Source: CAZZKJ01 sp964654695 (GTDB taxonomy: Bacteria > Krumholzibacteriota > Krumholzibacteriia > WVZY01). From it: a stretch of DNA of 9,648 nt. The notes under the pieces are model-generated. The model was not told the origin of the DNA, ran no database searches, and was given only the letters and a program-made list of their open reading frames with translations. Of this stretch, positions 1 through 6,781 are shown one piece after another. A program made the translations under genes and the position numbers. Each line of letters starts with the position of its first letter. The first letter of the stretch is position 1. Where the stretch lies: assembly GCA_964654695.1 (NCBI GenBank), contig CAZZKJ010000066.1, positions 1-9,648 of the forward strand. The letters are read 5' to 3'.

Positions 1-126
1 GGGGTGATCGATGACAGGACCCGCGCGGCACTCTGCCCAGGTAAGCGCGGGTGGCATCGATGGGGCCCCCTCGCGCGCAGTTTTTCACGAGCACGAGGGG
101 TGATCAGCGACAGGACCCGCGCGGCA
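1..126. repeat. 30-bp imperfect direct repeat, two copies 96 bp apart
   Basis: Bases 1-30 and 97-126 match at 27 of 30 positions; the three mismatches are adjacent, at repeat positions 10-12. The shared 3' core is gacaggacccgcgcggca. The period is 96 bp, a multiple of three. The stretch between the copies also holds a partial inverted copy: gcgcgggt at 46-53 followed by catcgatg at 55-62 mirrors the reverse complement of bases 1-26. The first 150 bases are about 68% G+C, richer than the genes beside them. The first copy starts at the window edge, so further units may lie to the left. Two units at this spacing do not make a CRISPR. It could be a dispersed intergenic repeat or the end of a repeat-containing gene; I cannot tell which. 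Confidence 0.75.
67..100 (-). other. Possible stem-loop downstream of the glycosyltransferase gene
   Basis: Bases 67-73 (cccctcg) and 94-100 (cgagggg) are exact inverted complements enclosing a 20-base loop. On the minus strand this lies about 70 bases past the stop of the glycosyltransferase gene, so it could act as a transcript end or stabilising hairpin. No T-tract follows on that strand, so it is not a canonical intrinsic terminator. The right arm overlaps the start of the second repeat copy, so the pairing may just reflect repeat structure. Confidence 0.25.
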
Positions 127-172
127 CAAAGAGGCAGTGCCGGGCGGCAAACGAGCGAAAGAGCATGATCCA

Positions 173-1777
173 TCATCGCTCATCCAGCCTGTACAAATAT
201 ATCGGCTTCCCTTTGTAATAATTATCCAGAACATCGTAAGAAGCCAAGAACTGAAGCGTGTATCTATGCATTATGTAAAAAGCGCTGCCGCGGGATTCAT
301 TTCGCCGGTTCATTTGATCCACAGGACCATAACAGACATAGTAGCGGGGGCGATAACGATCGAGCACTTGCCCGATATCGGCAGTTTTGAACGTGTCGTT
401 AATCGACCTCACACCCGCTTCCAGAGCGATGCTATTAGCGAAATGCCCCAGGAGCACGGGGCCGTTATTTTCTTCCCCCGCGCGCATAATCGAGCCCACG
501 CTCTTCGACATATCGCGAAACGTGTATCCCGGAGAAGATATATATTGAATAATGCTCCTTACGTTCAACGAAAATATCGATCCCATTAAAACAGCGAAAG
601 CCGCAGCCGCTATCAGCGTATACTTCCGAAAATGCGCCGAGCGAGGAATAACGAACACAACGTTTATCAGAGCAACGGCAAGCGGAATCATAACGGGGAT
701 GTAGTAGCGGGGCGGTGCATAGCCGTTTACTGCAGTAATACTCAAATAACACGCCGTCCATAGAGCCATGGCCGCCATGAGGGTATTGCGGCGGCACCTT
801 CGGAACATCATGGAATATAATAGTGCGATCATGCCGCCCACATAAAAGGCCATACCCGCCGGATTTTGCCTGAGTGAGCTTCCCTTCAACACGTAAAAAG
901 CTTTCTTAAGAATGCCGTCCCCGTGCGTATTTTTCAATCGCCCGGCAATGTTAAGAGTATTGAAATAAGTGAAATCCTCCATGTGCGGGCGAACCATAAG
1001 CACAAAATACAATCCCAGAACCAGCAGCGCCGCGCCCAATGCCGTTCCTGTCCTTTTTACCGGATCCTCCCTGGATTGCATCCCCCCGGAAAAAGCCGCA
1101 CCCCATAACAAAAACACCATAACGGGAAGAAAAAATACTGCAATGAGTTTTGTCAAGACTGCCAGGCCCAGGCAGAGCCCGGCCGAAGCGGAATTAAATA
1201 CCGGCCGCACGCACGGCGATCGGAGAGAAAACAGAAGGCAGGCGGTTATAAAGAACATCATGATATTTTCAGCGATCGCAACGCGCGCGAACACAAAGAG
1301 CATATAGTCGGCCGCCAAAATGAGTACCGCAGCTGCAGCAGCCACGTTTTTCAACACCGGCTTCAGAGCCATAAAGAGAAGCATCAACATCAGCGCAAAA
1401 GCCAGTGCGCCCGGAAATCTCGCGGATGCGAGTCCCATCCCCAAAAATCGAAAGCTCAAATAATTAATGAATTGAAGCCCCGGCATATTCACGATTGGGT
1501 TGAAATCATCTTCAACAATCCACGGACCGCCCAGATAATGCGAAACGGCATTTCGCGAATACCAGCCCTCATCTGTATAAAAGACCCCCGAACGCGTAAG
1601 ATCGCCTGGAGGATCTGCGCCGAGATGCCCAAAACGCAAAAGAATAAGAACCAGGGAACACAATATTCCCAGGATGAGTACAGAACGGCGGGTAAAAGGT
1701 CGGTTAATCTGCATGTTATAAACCGGATATTTCCAGCAGCACATTAATGTGCATCCAAGACGCATCCTGCGGTTCAT
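173..1777 (-). CDS. GT-C fold membrane glycosyltransferase, GT39/PMT-like (ArnT-type)
   Basis: Predicted integral membrane glycosyltransferase that would move a sugar from a polyprenyl-phosphate donor to an acceptor on the outer face of the inner membrane. The acceptor is unknown. A first membrane span (about residues 31-50) is followed by an extracytoplasmic loop with YTDEGWY at 67-73. The Asp69-Glu70 pair fits the acidic catalytic motif at this place in PMT/ArnT-type enzymes. About ten hydrophobic segments follow to residue 405. RYYIPVMIPL (357-366) resembles the late conserved span of the family. A soluble tail of roughly 115 residues ends the protein. The start is uncertain: Met1 at 1777 has only a weak ribosome site, and Met22 (start at 1714), directly before a basic stretch and the first span, may be the true start. 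The gene stands alone on its strand, divergent from nfnAB. Family call is sound; substrate is not predictable. Confidence 0.82.
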   Translation of the reverse strand: MNRRMRLGCTLMCCWKYPVYNMQINRPFTRRSVLILGILCSLVLILLRFGHLGADPPGDLTRSGVFYTDEGWYSRNAVSHYLGGPWIVEDDFNPIVNMPGLQFINYLSFRFLGMGLASARFPGALAFALMLMLLFMALKPVLKNVAAAAAVLILAADYMLFVFARVAIAENIMMFFITACLLFSLRSPCVRPVFNSASAGLCLGLAVLTKLIAVFFLPVMVFLLWGAAFSGGMQSREDPVKRTGTALGAALLVLGLYFVLMVRPHMEDFTYFNTLNIAGRLKNTHGDGILKKAFYVLKGSSLRQNPAGMAFYVGGMIALLYSMMFRRCRRNTLMAAMALWTACYLSITAVNGYAPPRYYIPVMIPLAVALINVVFVIPRSAHFRKYTLIAAAAFAVLMGSIFSLNVRSIIQYISSPGYTFRDMSKSVGSIMRAGEENNGPVLLGHFANSIALEAGVRSINDTFKTADIGQVLDRYRPRYYVCYGPVDQMNRRNESRGSAFYIMHRYTLQFLASYDVLDNYYKGKPIYLYRLDER

Positions 1778-1882
1778 GACGGTTCCGCAATAATAATTTT
1801 TCTAAACAATAAATGCGGGATTTCGCAGGCTTTTGGTGTATGATATCCCACTCTTTCAATCCTCAAAAGCTATATTTCAAGG

Positions 1883-1911
1883 TTCCAATCGAACGAACGA
1901 AGTGATATACT
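1883..1911 (+). promoter_or_regulatory. Candidate sigma-70-type extended -10 promoter for the nfnAB operon
   Basis: TATACT at 1906-1911 is preceded by TGA at 1903-1905, giving an extended -10 element. A poor -35 (TTCCAA, 1883-1888, three of six consensus bases) sits at the standard 17-bp spacing. The start codon of nfnAB is about 50 bases downstream. The spacer contains the short repeat gaacgaacga (1891-1900). An imperfect 14-bp dyad, tgcgggatttcgca (1814-1827), lies further upstream, between the divergent genes, and could be an operator, but that is speculative. I found no convincing promoter for the minus-strand gene in the same 186-bp gap. Confidence 0.5.
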
Positions 1912-1947
1912 CTCCCTTATTTTTCAAGCATCCGGGAAAAGGGATTA

Positions 1948-1955
1948 AAGGAAGG
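1948..1955 (+). promoter_or_regulatory. Ribosome binding site that fixes the nfnAB start
   Basis: The purine-rich aaggaagg ends 8 bases before ATG at 1964. It sits too close to the in-frame TTG at 1958 (2 bases) to serve it. This supports ATG 1964 as the start and a protein beginning MYKIVKVEKF. Confidence 0.75.
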
Positions 1956-1963
1956 TATTGGTA

Positions 1964-4360
1964 ATGTACAAGATCGTGAAAGTTGAAAAGTTCTCGGACG
2001 TAACGTTTCTTCAGGAAATCGAAGCGCCTGACGTAGCCAAGGCCGCCATGCCGGGACATTTCATCATGGTCAGGCTGGAGGAATGCGGCGAAAGGATTCC
2101 TTTGACTGTTGCCGATTTCGACCGCAAAAAAGGCACAGTAACGGTGGTTGTTCAGACAGTCGGCAAAACCACAAAACAGATGATGCAGCTTAAAGAAGGT
2201 GACTATGTTCTGGATTTCATTGGCCCGCTTGGGTTGGAGAGCCATATAGAAAAAACCAATAAAGTGGTGGTTATAGGCGGAGGTCTGGGAGTGGCGCCGG
2301 TTTTTCCGCAACTGCGCGAATACAAGGAACAAGGCGCTTATACAATATCCATTATCGGATTCCGTTCCAAAGAACTCATGTTCTGGGAAGATAAATTCAA
2401 AAAATACAGCGATGAATTCTATGTTGCAACTGATGACGGAAGTTACGGGATAAAAGGCCTGGTTACGGTTCCGCTCAAGGCAGTATGCGAGAACGACGGC
2501 GGCATCGACAGGGCCATTGCCATCGGGCCGCTGGTTATGATGCGCGCGTGCTCGGAGGTAACCCGCCCGTTCGGTATTCCCACAATTGTCAGCCTCAATT
2601 CGATTATGGTCGACGGCACCGGAATGTGCGGCAGCTGCCGCGTAACCGTGAACGACAAGATGAAGTTTGCATGTGTAGAGGGTCCGGACTTTGACGGTCA
2701 CAAAGTTAATTTCGACGAACTTATGCTCCGCCAGAAACGGTTCGAGCGCGAAGAAAAAGAAGCCCTGGCCAGATTTACGAAAGAGACCGAGGCCGTTGCG
2801 GCCGCCGGGGCCGGAGGTTCCGATCCGGCCGCGCCGGAAGCCCGCATTAGAATTCACCCCGATGAGCTGGCGCCGCTGCCGGAAGTCATACCTCCACCTG
2901 ATCCCGGAGCAAAAAGAGCGGTTAAATCGGTCCGCAACCTTCCGCCCGAGAAACAGCCCATGCCTCACCAACTTCCGGAAGTTCGCAGCAGAAATTTTGA
3001 GGAAGTAGCCCTGGGTTATGCGATGGATGCAGCGCTTATAGAATCCGGCCGCTGCATCCAGTGCAAAAAACCAAGATGTATGCCGGGATGCCCGGTTTCA
3101 ATTAACATCCCCGGCTTTATAGAAGCGCTTTCGCGTAAGGATATGAAGCAGGCCTATCTTATTCTCAAGGAATCCAACGCTCTTCCAGCCGTTTGCGGGC
3201 GTGTTTGCCCGCAGGAAACCCAATGTGAAGCCACTTGTATCGTGGGCAATAAGATCGAACCGGTGGCGATCGGCCGGTTGGAGAGGTTTGTCGCTGATTT
3301 CGCCGTCGGACGCGGTTGGGAAGAGCTCGATCTGCCAAAACCCGTGGATAAAAAAGCGGCCATCATCGGCTCCGGACCTGCGGGACTGGCGTGTGCCGGC
3401 GACCTGGCCAAGCATGGAGTCCAGGTAACGATTTACGAAGCCCTTCACGTAGCCGGGGGCGTCTTGAAATACGGAATCCCGGAATTCAGACTCCCTAACG
3501 ATATAATCGATATCGAAGTCGAAAATCTAAGAAAGGTGGGAGTCAAAATCGAGCTCGATACCGTCATCGGCAAACTCTACACCATTCCGCAGCTCCTCGG
3601 TGAAATGCGCAATGACGCGGCTTTCATAGGTACCGGCGCAGGCATGCCCAAGTTCATGGGCATCCCCGGAGAAGCCCTCAACGGCGTTTTCAGCGCCAAT
3701 GAATTCCTGACACGGGTTAACCTCATGCAGGGATTCCGCCAGCCGCTTTACGATACGCCCGTCGGCATGGGACGCAAGGTAGCGGTAATCGGTGCGGGAA
3801 ACACGGCGATGGATGCCGCCCGCGTGTCCCTTCGCATGGGTGCCGAGAGCGTGTACATCGTCTACCGCCGCTCCCGCCAGGAATCCCCTGCCAGGGCCGA
3901 AGAACTCGAACACGCTATTGAAGAAGGAGTGATCTTCAAATGGCTCACAAACCCGGTTAAGATATTCGGCAGCAAAGAAGGATGGGTCAGAGGGATGGAA
4001 TGCATCGAGATGGAACTGGGCGAGCCGGACGACAGCGGAAGAAGAAGACCCGTTCCCAAGGAAGGAACGAATTTCAAAATAGATGTTGATACCGTTGTTT
4101 ATGCTCTTGGCACAAACGCCAATCCCATAATCGCGCAGACTACCCCGGGACTCAACACCAATAAATGGGGCTATCTCGAAGTTGATGATAAGGCGATGAC
4201 GAGCGTTCCGGGAGTGTTCGCCGGCGGTGATATCGTCACGGGAGCGGCCACTGTTATTGAAGCCATGGGTGCCGGCAGAAAAGCCGCCGGTGGAATGCTT
4301 CAATACATGGGGCTTATTCCGGCAACCGAAGAAACCGCAAGCGCGGCTTCCAAGAAATAA
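1964..4360 (+). CDS. nfnAB: Fused NfnA-NfnB: NADH-dependent reduced ferredoxin:NADP+ oxidoreductase (SudBA-like)
   Basis: One 798-residue chain holding both subunits of the electron-bifurcating transhydrogenase, a cytoplasmic enzyme linking NADPH oxidation to NAD+ and ferredoxin reduction, or the reverse. Residues 1 to about 260 are NfnA-like (ferredoxin-NADP reductase fold): a glycine-rich GGGLGVAP at 105-112 and a C-terminal [2Fe-2S] site with Asp217, Cys222, Cys225 and Cys237, matching the unusual Asp/Cys3 ligation known for Pyrococcus sulfide dehydrogenase. Residues about 260-340 are a charged, then Pro/Ala-rich linker. From about 341 the chain is NfnB/glutamate-synthase-small-subunit-like: two cysteine groups for [4Fe-4S] clusters (364, 367, 372, 376 and 411, 415, 421, 425), an FAD loop GSGPAG (469-474), an NADPH loop GAGNTAMDAA (610-619) and AGGD (753-756). 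Automated pipelines often call such fusions dihydroorotate dehydrogenase/glutamate synthase. No glutamate synthase large subunit is nearby, which favours Nfn. First gene of the operon. Confidence 0.9.
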   Translation: MYKIVKVEKFSDVTFLQEIEAPDVAKAAMPGHFIMVRLEECGERIPLTVADFDRKKGTVTVVVQTVGKTTKQMMQLKEGDYVLDFIGPLGLESHIEKTNKVVVIGGGLGVAPVFPQLREYKEQGAYTISIIGFRSKELMFWEDKFKKYSDEFYVATDDGSYGIKGLVTVPLKAVCENDGGIDRAIAIGPLVMMRACSEVTRPFGIPTIVSLNSIMVDGTGMCGSCRVTVNDKMKFACVEGPDFDGHKVNFDELMLRQKRFEREEKEALARFTKETEAVAAAGAGGSDPAAPEARIRIHPDELAPLPEVIPPPDPGAKRAVKSVRNLPPEKQPMPHQLPEVRSRNFEEVALGYAMDAALIESGRCIQCKKPRCMPGCPVSINIPGFIEALSRKDMKQAYLILKESNALPAVCGRVCPQETQCEATCIVGNKIEPVAIGRLERFVADFAVGRGWEELDLPKPVDKKAAIIGSGPAGLACAGDLAKHGVQVTIYEALHVAGGVLKYGIPEFRLPNDIIDIEVENLRKVGVKIELDTVIGKLYTIPQLLGEMRNDAAFIGTGAGMPKFMGIPGEALNGVFSANEFLTRVNLMQGFRQPLYDTPVGMGRKVAVIGAGNTAMDAARVSLRMGAESVYIVYRRSRQESPARAEELEHAIEEGVIFKWLTNPVKIFGSKEGWVRGMECIEMELGEPDDSGRRRPVPKEGTNFKIDVDTVVYALGTNANPIIAQTTPGLNTNKWGYLEVDDKAMTSVPGVFAGGDIVTGAATVIEAMGAGRKAAGGMLQYMGLIPATEETASAASKK

Positions 4361-4390
4361 AGCTTAGTTTTTTTGAAGAAAGGATTTGTT

Positions 4391-5023
4391 ATGGCATCAA
4401 CATGTCCAAAGTGCCGCGAAGTTCTGGCCGACGACGGAGTATGCTGCGCAGAAGTGAAATACGTATGGAAATGCGGCAAATGCGGCAAGCTTACCACCGG
4501 GTTCGTTGTGCCTTTCGGAAAGTGTTTTCTTTGCGGAGGCGATCTTAAAATTATAGAATCGCGCAATATAGATGATCCTAAAGCTCTTGAGGTCGTAGAA
4601 GAAGCCATGCAGTTTGAGGTCAACGCCTACCTGTTTTATAAAATTGCCAAAGAAAGGGCCGCCAATATCGCCCGCCAGGAGATCCTGGAAGAAATGATGC
4701 TCAAAGAACAGGATCACATTCAGGAAATAAGCGACAAGTACCACGTTCATCTGGATCTGGACAAACTGGAGGCTCCCGAGAACATCGAAAAATTAATCGG
4801 CGATGAGATTTTCAAGGGAATATCCGTCGACAGCGGCGCCTCGTGCCTGAAAGGAATATACGAAAAAGCGATCGAGCTCGAGAAAAGGACGTGGAAATTC
4901 TTTCTGCAAAAAGCCGAGATTCTGCCGGACGGGCTTGAAAAAGAAATCTGCCGCGAGCTGGCAGCCGAAGAAGAAGAGCATGTAGCCATTCTGGAAACGG
5001 AAATGGCACAGCTTGAAACATAA
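4391..5023 (+). CDS. Rubrerythrin-like diiron protein with N-terminal CxxC ribbons
   Basis: A 210-residue cytoplasmic protein, probably a peroxidase or oxygen-protection protein of the rubrerythrin/ferritin-like superfamily. The N-terminus carries Cys5-x2-Cys8 with Cys18-Cys19, then a rubredoxin-like pair of knuckles, Cys28-x2-Cys31 and Cys45-x2-Cys48. From about residue 62 comes a four-helix diiron domain: helix 1 FEVNAYLFY (Glu76), helix 2 EQDH (Glu106, His109), helix 3 YEKAIELE (Glu158 to Glu164), helix 4 EEEEH (Glu194, His197). The two ExxH motifs and spacing fit a diiron site. Having the metal knuckles at the N-terminus resembles reverse rubrerythrins; the extra first cysteine group is unusual. 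ATG 4391 is chosen because aaagga (4379-4384) lies 6 bases upstream; an in-frame TTG at 4373 lacks such a site. It starts 30 bases after nfnAB, so co-transcription is likely, and Nfn could help supply its reducing power. The physiological substrate is not shown by sequence. Confidence 0.85.
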   Translation: MASTCPKCREVLADDGVCCAEVKYVWKCGKCGKLTTGFVVPFGKCFLCGGDLKIIESRNIDDPKALEVVEEAMQFEVNAYLFYKIAKERAANIARQEILEEMMLKEQDHIQEISDKYHVHLDLDKLEAPENIEKLIGDEIFKGISVDSGASCLKGIYEKAIELEKRTWKFFLQKAEILPDGLEKEICRELAAEEEEHVAILETEMAQLET

Positions 5024-5035
5024 TTCTGCCTTTTC

Positions 5036-5040
5036 AGGAG
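5036..5040 (+). promoter_or_regulatory. Shine-Dalgarno sequence very close to the polX start
   Basis: AGGAG ends only one base before ATG 5042, much nearer than the usual 5-9 bases. The frame upstream runs only to the stop codon of the previous gene (5021-5023, TAA) with no ATG, GTG or TTG, and the N-terminal residues match the usual PolX beginning, so the start is probably right. Translation may be weak or coupled to the gene upstream, whose stop is 18 bases away. Confidence 0.45.
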
Positions 5041-5041
5041 A

Positions 5042-6781
5042 ATGGCCAAGAAACCGTCTATATCCAAGACCGATGCCGCAGCTCTTCTCTCCGAGATCAG
5101 TATTTTCCTGGAACTCCTGGGAGAGAATCCCTTCAAGTCTCGCGCCTACGCGGCGGCTTCCCGGGCGATTGAAACCCTCCCCGGGGACCTGAAAGAGCTT
5201 TCCGCCTCCGGAGAGCTTTTGAAGGTCAAGGGAATTGGAAAAACCATTTTCGAACAAATAGAGACATTTTTAAAAACCGGGTTCATGCCTTATTACGACG
5301 AGCTTCGCTCGCGTCTTCCGGCCGGCCTGCTGGATCTTCTGCGTATTCCTGGAATGGGGCCGCGAAAAGTCAGGGCGGTTAACGAAAAACTGGGCATCGC
5401 CACCCTTGGCGAACTCGAATATGCCTGTATCGAAAACCGTCTTGTCGAGCTTGACGGTTTCGGCCGGAAAAGCCAGGAAAATATTCTCAAAGGCATCGAT
5501 AATCTGAAGAAATACAGCGAGATGCACCTCTACAGCTTCGCCCGGAGGGAGGCCGAGCTTATTTACGAACGCCTTAAAAAGAGAAGCGATATCAAGAATC
5601 TTCTAATAACCGGCAGCTTGAGACGGAAAAAGGAAACCATAAAGGACATAGATCTTGTAGCCGCCGGCTCGGGAAGCGCTGCCGTCATGGAATTTTTCAC
5701 ATCTCTTCCAAATGTCGAAAGAGTAATCTCCAAAGGTAAAACCAAGTCGAGTGTTCTTTTGGGTTCGGGCATCAATGCCGACCTTCGCTTCGTCAGCGCC
5801 GAGGAATTTCCTTGCGCCGTTCACCATTTCACCGGCAGCAAGGAGCACAATACACAATTGCGATCGCGGGCTAAAAAGATGGGTATGAAAATCAACGAGT
5901 ACGGTCTCTTTTCGGGCGACAACCGTTTATCCTGCAACAGCGAAAAGGAGCTATTCGCCGCGCTCGGACTTGATTTTATACCCCCCGAGATGAGAGAAGG
6001 GGCGGGAGAGATCGAAGCCGCCGAGATCCATAATCTTCCGGAACTCGTGGGCGAAAAAGACATAAAAGGTGTTTTTCACGTGCATACGACATGGAGCGAT
6101 GGAAAAGCATCTGCAAAAGAGATGGCCGAAGCGGCGATCAAGCTCGGGCTCGAATACATTGGAATCGCCGATCACAGCCGGAGCGCCGCCTATGCCGGCG
6201 GCCTTCAGCCGGATGCCCTTTTGCATCAAAGCGATGAAATAAAAAAGCTGAACAATGAGCTGGCGGAATTTACAATATTTCATGGTATCGAATCGGATAT
6301 TCTTGCTGATGGATCACTCGATTATTCTGCCGGATTTTTATCAAAACTCGACTTCGTAATCGCGTCGGTCCACAGCGGATTCGGGTTATCGGAAACGCAA
6401 ATGACCAAACGAATAATAAAAGCCATCGAGAACCCGTTTACAACAATGTTGGGACATCCGACCGGGCGACTGCTCCTCGCCCGCGAAGGATATAAAGTGG
6501 ACATGAGCGCCGTTATAGATGCCGCTGCAAAAAACAACGTAATTATTGAGCTCAATTCCAACCCACACCGGCTTGATCTGGATTGGAGACTCATACGTGC
6601 CGCCCTGGAGAAAGGCATTAAAGTTGCCCTCAATCCGGACAGCCATCATACGGAAAGCATAGGCGATTATATCTACGGAGTAGGCGCGGCGCGAAAAGGC
6701 TGGTGCCGAAAAACCGATATCGTTAACACACTGGGACGAGCGGAAGCCACGGAACTGCTCCAAAGCATGAGGGCCAAATGA
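5042..6781 (+). CDS. polX: Family X DNA polymerase with C-terminal PHP domain (PolX)
   Basis: A 579-residue bacterial PolX, a gap-filling polymerase used in base excision repair; the PHP domain of this family can give 3'-5' exonuclease, 3'-phosphodiesterase and AP-endonuclease activities. Order: an 8-kDa-type N-terminal region containing NPFKSRAYAAASRAIE (29-44) and the helix-hairpin-helix VKGIGKTI (62-69); further hairpins at 102-110 and 138-148; palm motif GSLRRKKETIKDIDL (191-205) with catalytic Asp202 and Asp204; third Asp at 247 in ADLRF; and the FTGSKEHN element (263-270). The PHP domain (about 340-579) has the full metal set: His346, His348, Asp353, His378, Glu417, His444, His472, Asp533 and His535. 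Length is standard for the family. Both active sites look intact. It sits 18 bases after the rubrerythrin-like gene, and its stop overlaps the nth start, matching a shared repair role. Confidence 0.95.
   Translation: MAKKPSISKTDAAALLSEISIFLELLGENPFKSRAYAAASRAIETLPGDLKELSASGELLKVKGIGKTIFEQIETFLKTGFMPYYDELRSRLPAGLLDLLRIPGMGPRKVRAVNEKLGIATLGELEYACIENRLVELDGFGRKSQENILKGIDNLKKYSEMHLYSFARREAELIYERLKKRSDIKNLLITGSLRRKKETIKDIDLVAAGSGSAAVMEFFTSLPNVERVISKGKTKSSVLLGSGINADLRFVSAEEFPCAVHHFTGSKEHNTQLRSRAKKMGMKINEYGLFSGDNRLSCNSEKELFAALGLDFIPPEMREGAGEIEAAEIHNLPELVGEKDIKGVFHVHTTWSDGKASAKEMAEAAIKLGLEYIGIADHSRSAAYAGGLQPDALLHQSDEIKKLNNELAEFTIFHGIESDILADGSLDYSAGFLSKLDFVIASVHSGFGLSETQMTKRIIKAIENPFTTMLGHPTGRLLLAREGYKVDMSAVIDAAAKNNVIIELNSNPHRLDLDWRLIRAALEKGIKVALNPDSHHTESIGDYIYGVGAARKGWCRKTDIVNTLGRAEATELLQSMRAK

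Noticed and set aside
1..126. Possible CRISPR fragment from the 30-bp repeats
   Set aside because: The two copies differ at three positions, the spacing of 66 bases is outside the usual spacer range, the in-between sequence contains a partial inverted copy, and no cas gene is present.
137..589. 150-codon plus-strand frame opposite the end of the glycosyltransferase gene
   Set aside because: Fully antisense to the soluble C-terminal part of a recognisable membrane protein; no domain and no ribosome site of note.
1877..2971. 364-codon open frame on the minus strand across the first half of nfnAB
   Set aside because: It lies antisense to a gene with clear cofactor motifs. Its translation is rich in Arg, Phe, His and Asn with no recognisable domain, as expected of a shadow frame.
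3527..4303. 258-codon open frame on the minus strand inside the NfnB half
   Set aside because: Antisense shadow of the FAD/NADPH-binding region; composition is not protein-like and no motif is seen.
1964..4360. Annotation as pyrimidine-synthesis dihydroorotate dehydrogenase subunit or glutamate synthase small subunit
   Set aside because: The two-part architecture and the Asp/Cys3 [2Fe-2S] pattern fit Nfn/sulfide dehydrogenase, and neither a PyrD nor a GltB gene is next to it.
4345..4374. Possible intrinsic terminator between nfnAB and the rubrerythrin-like gene
   Set aside because: There is a run of seven T at 4368-4374, but the only upstream pairing is a 4-bp gctt/aagc stem with a long loop, too weak to terminate.
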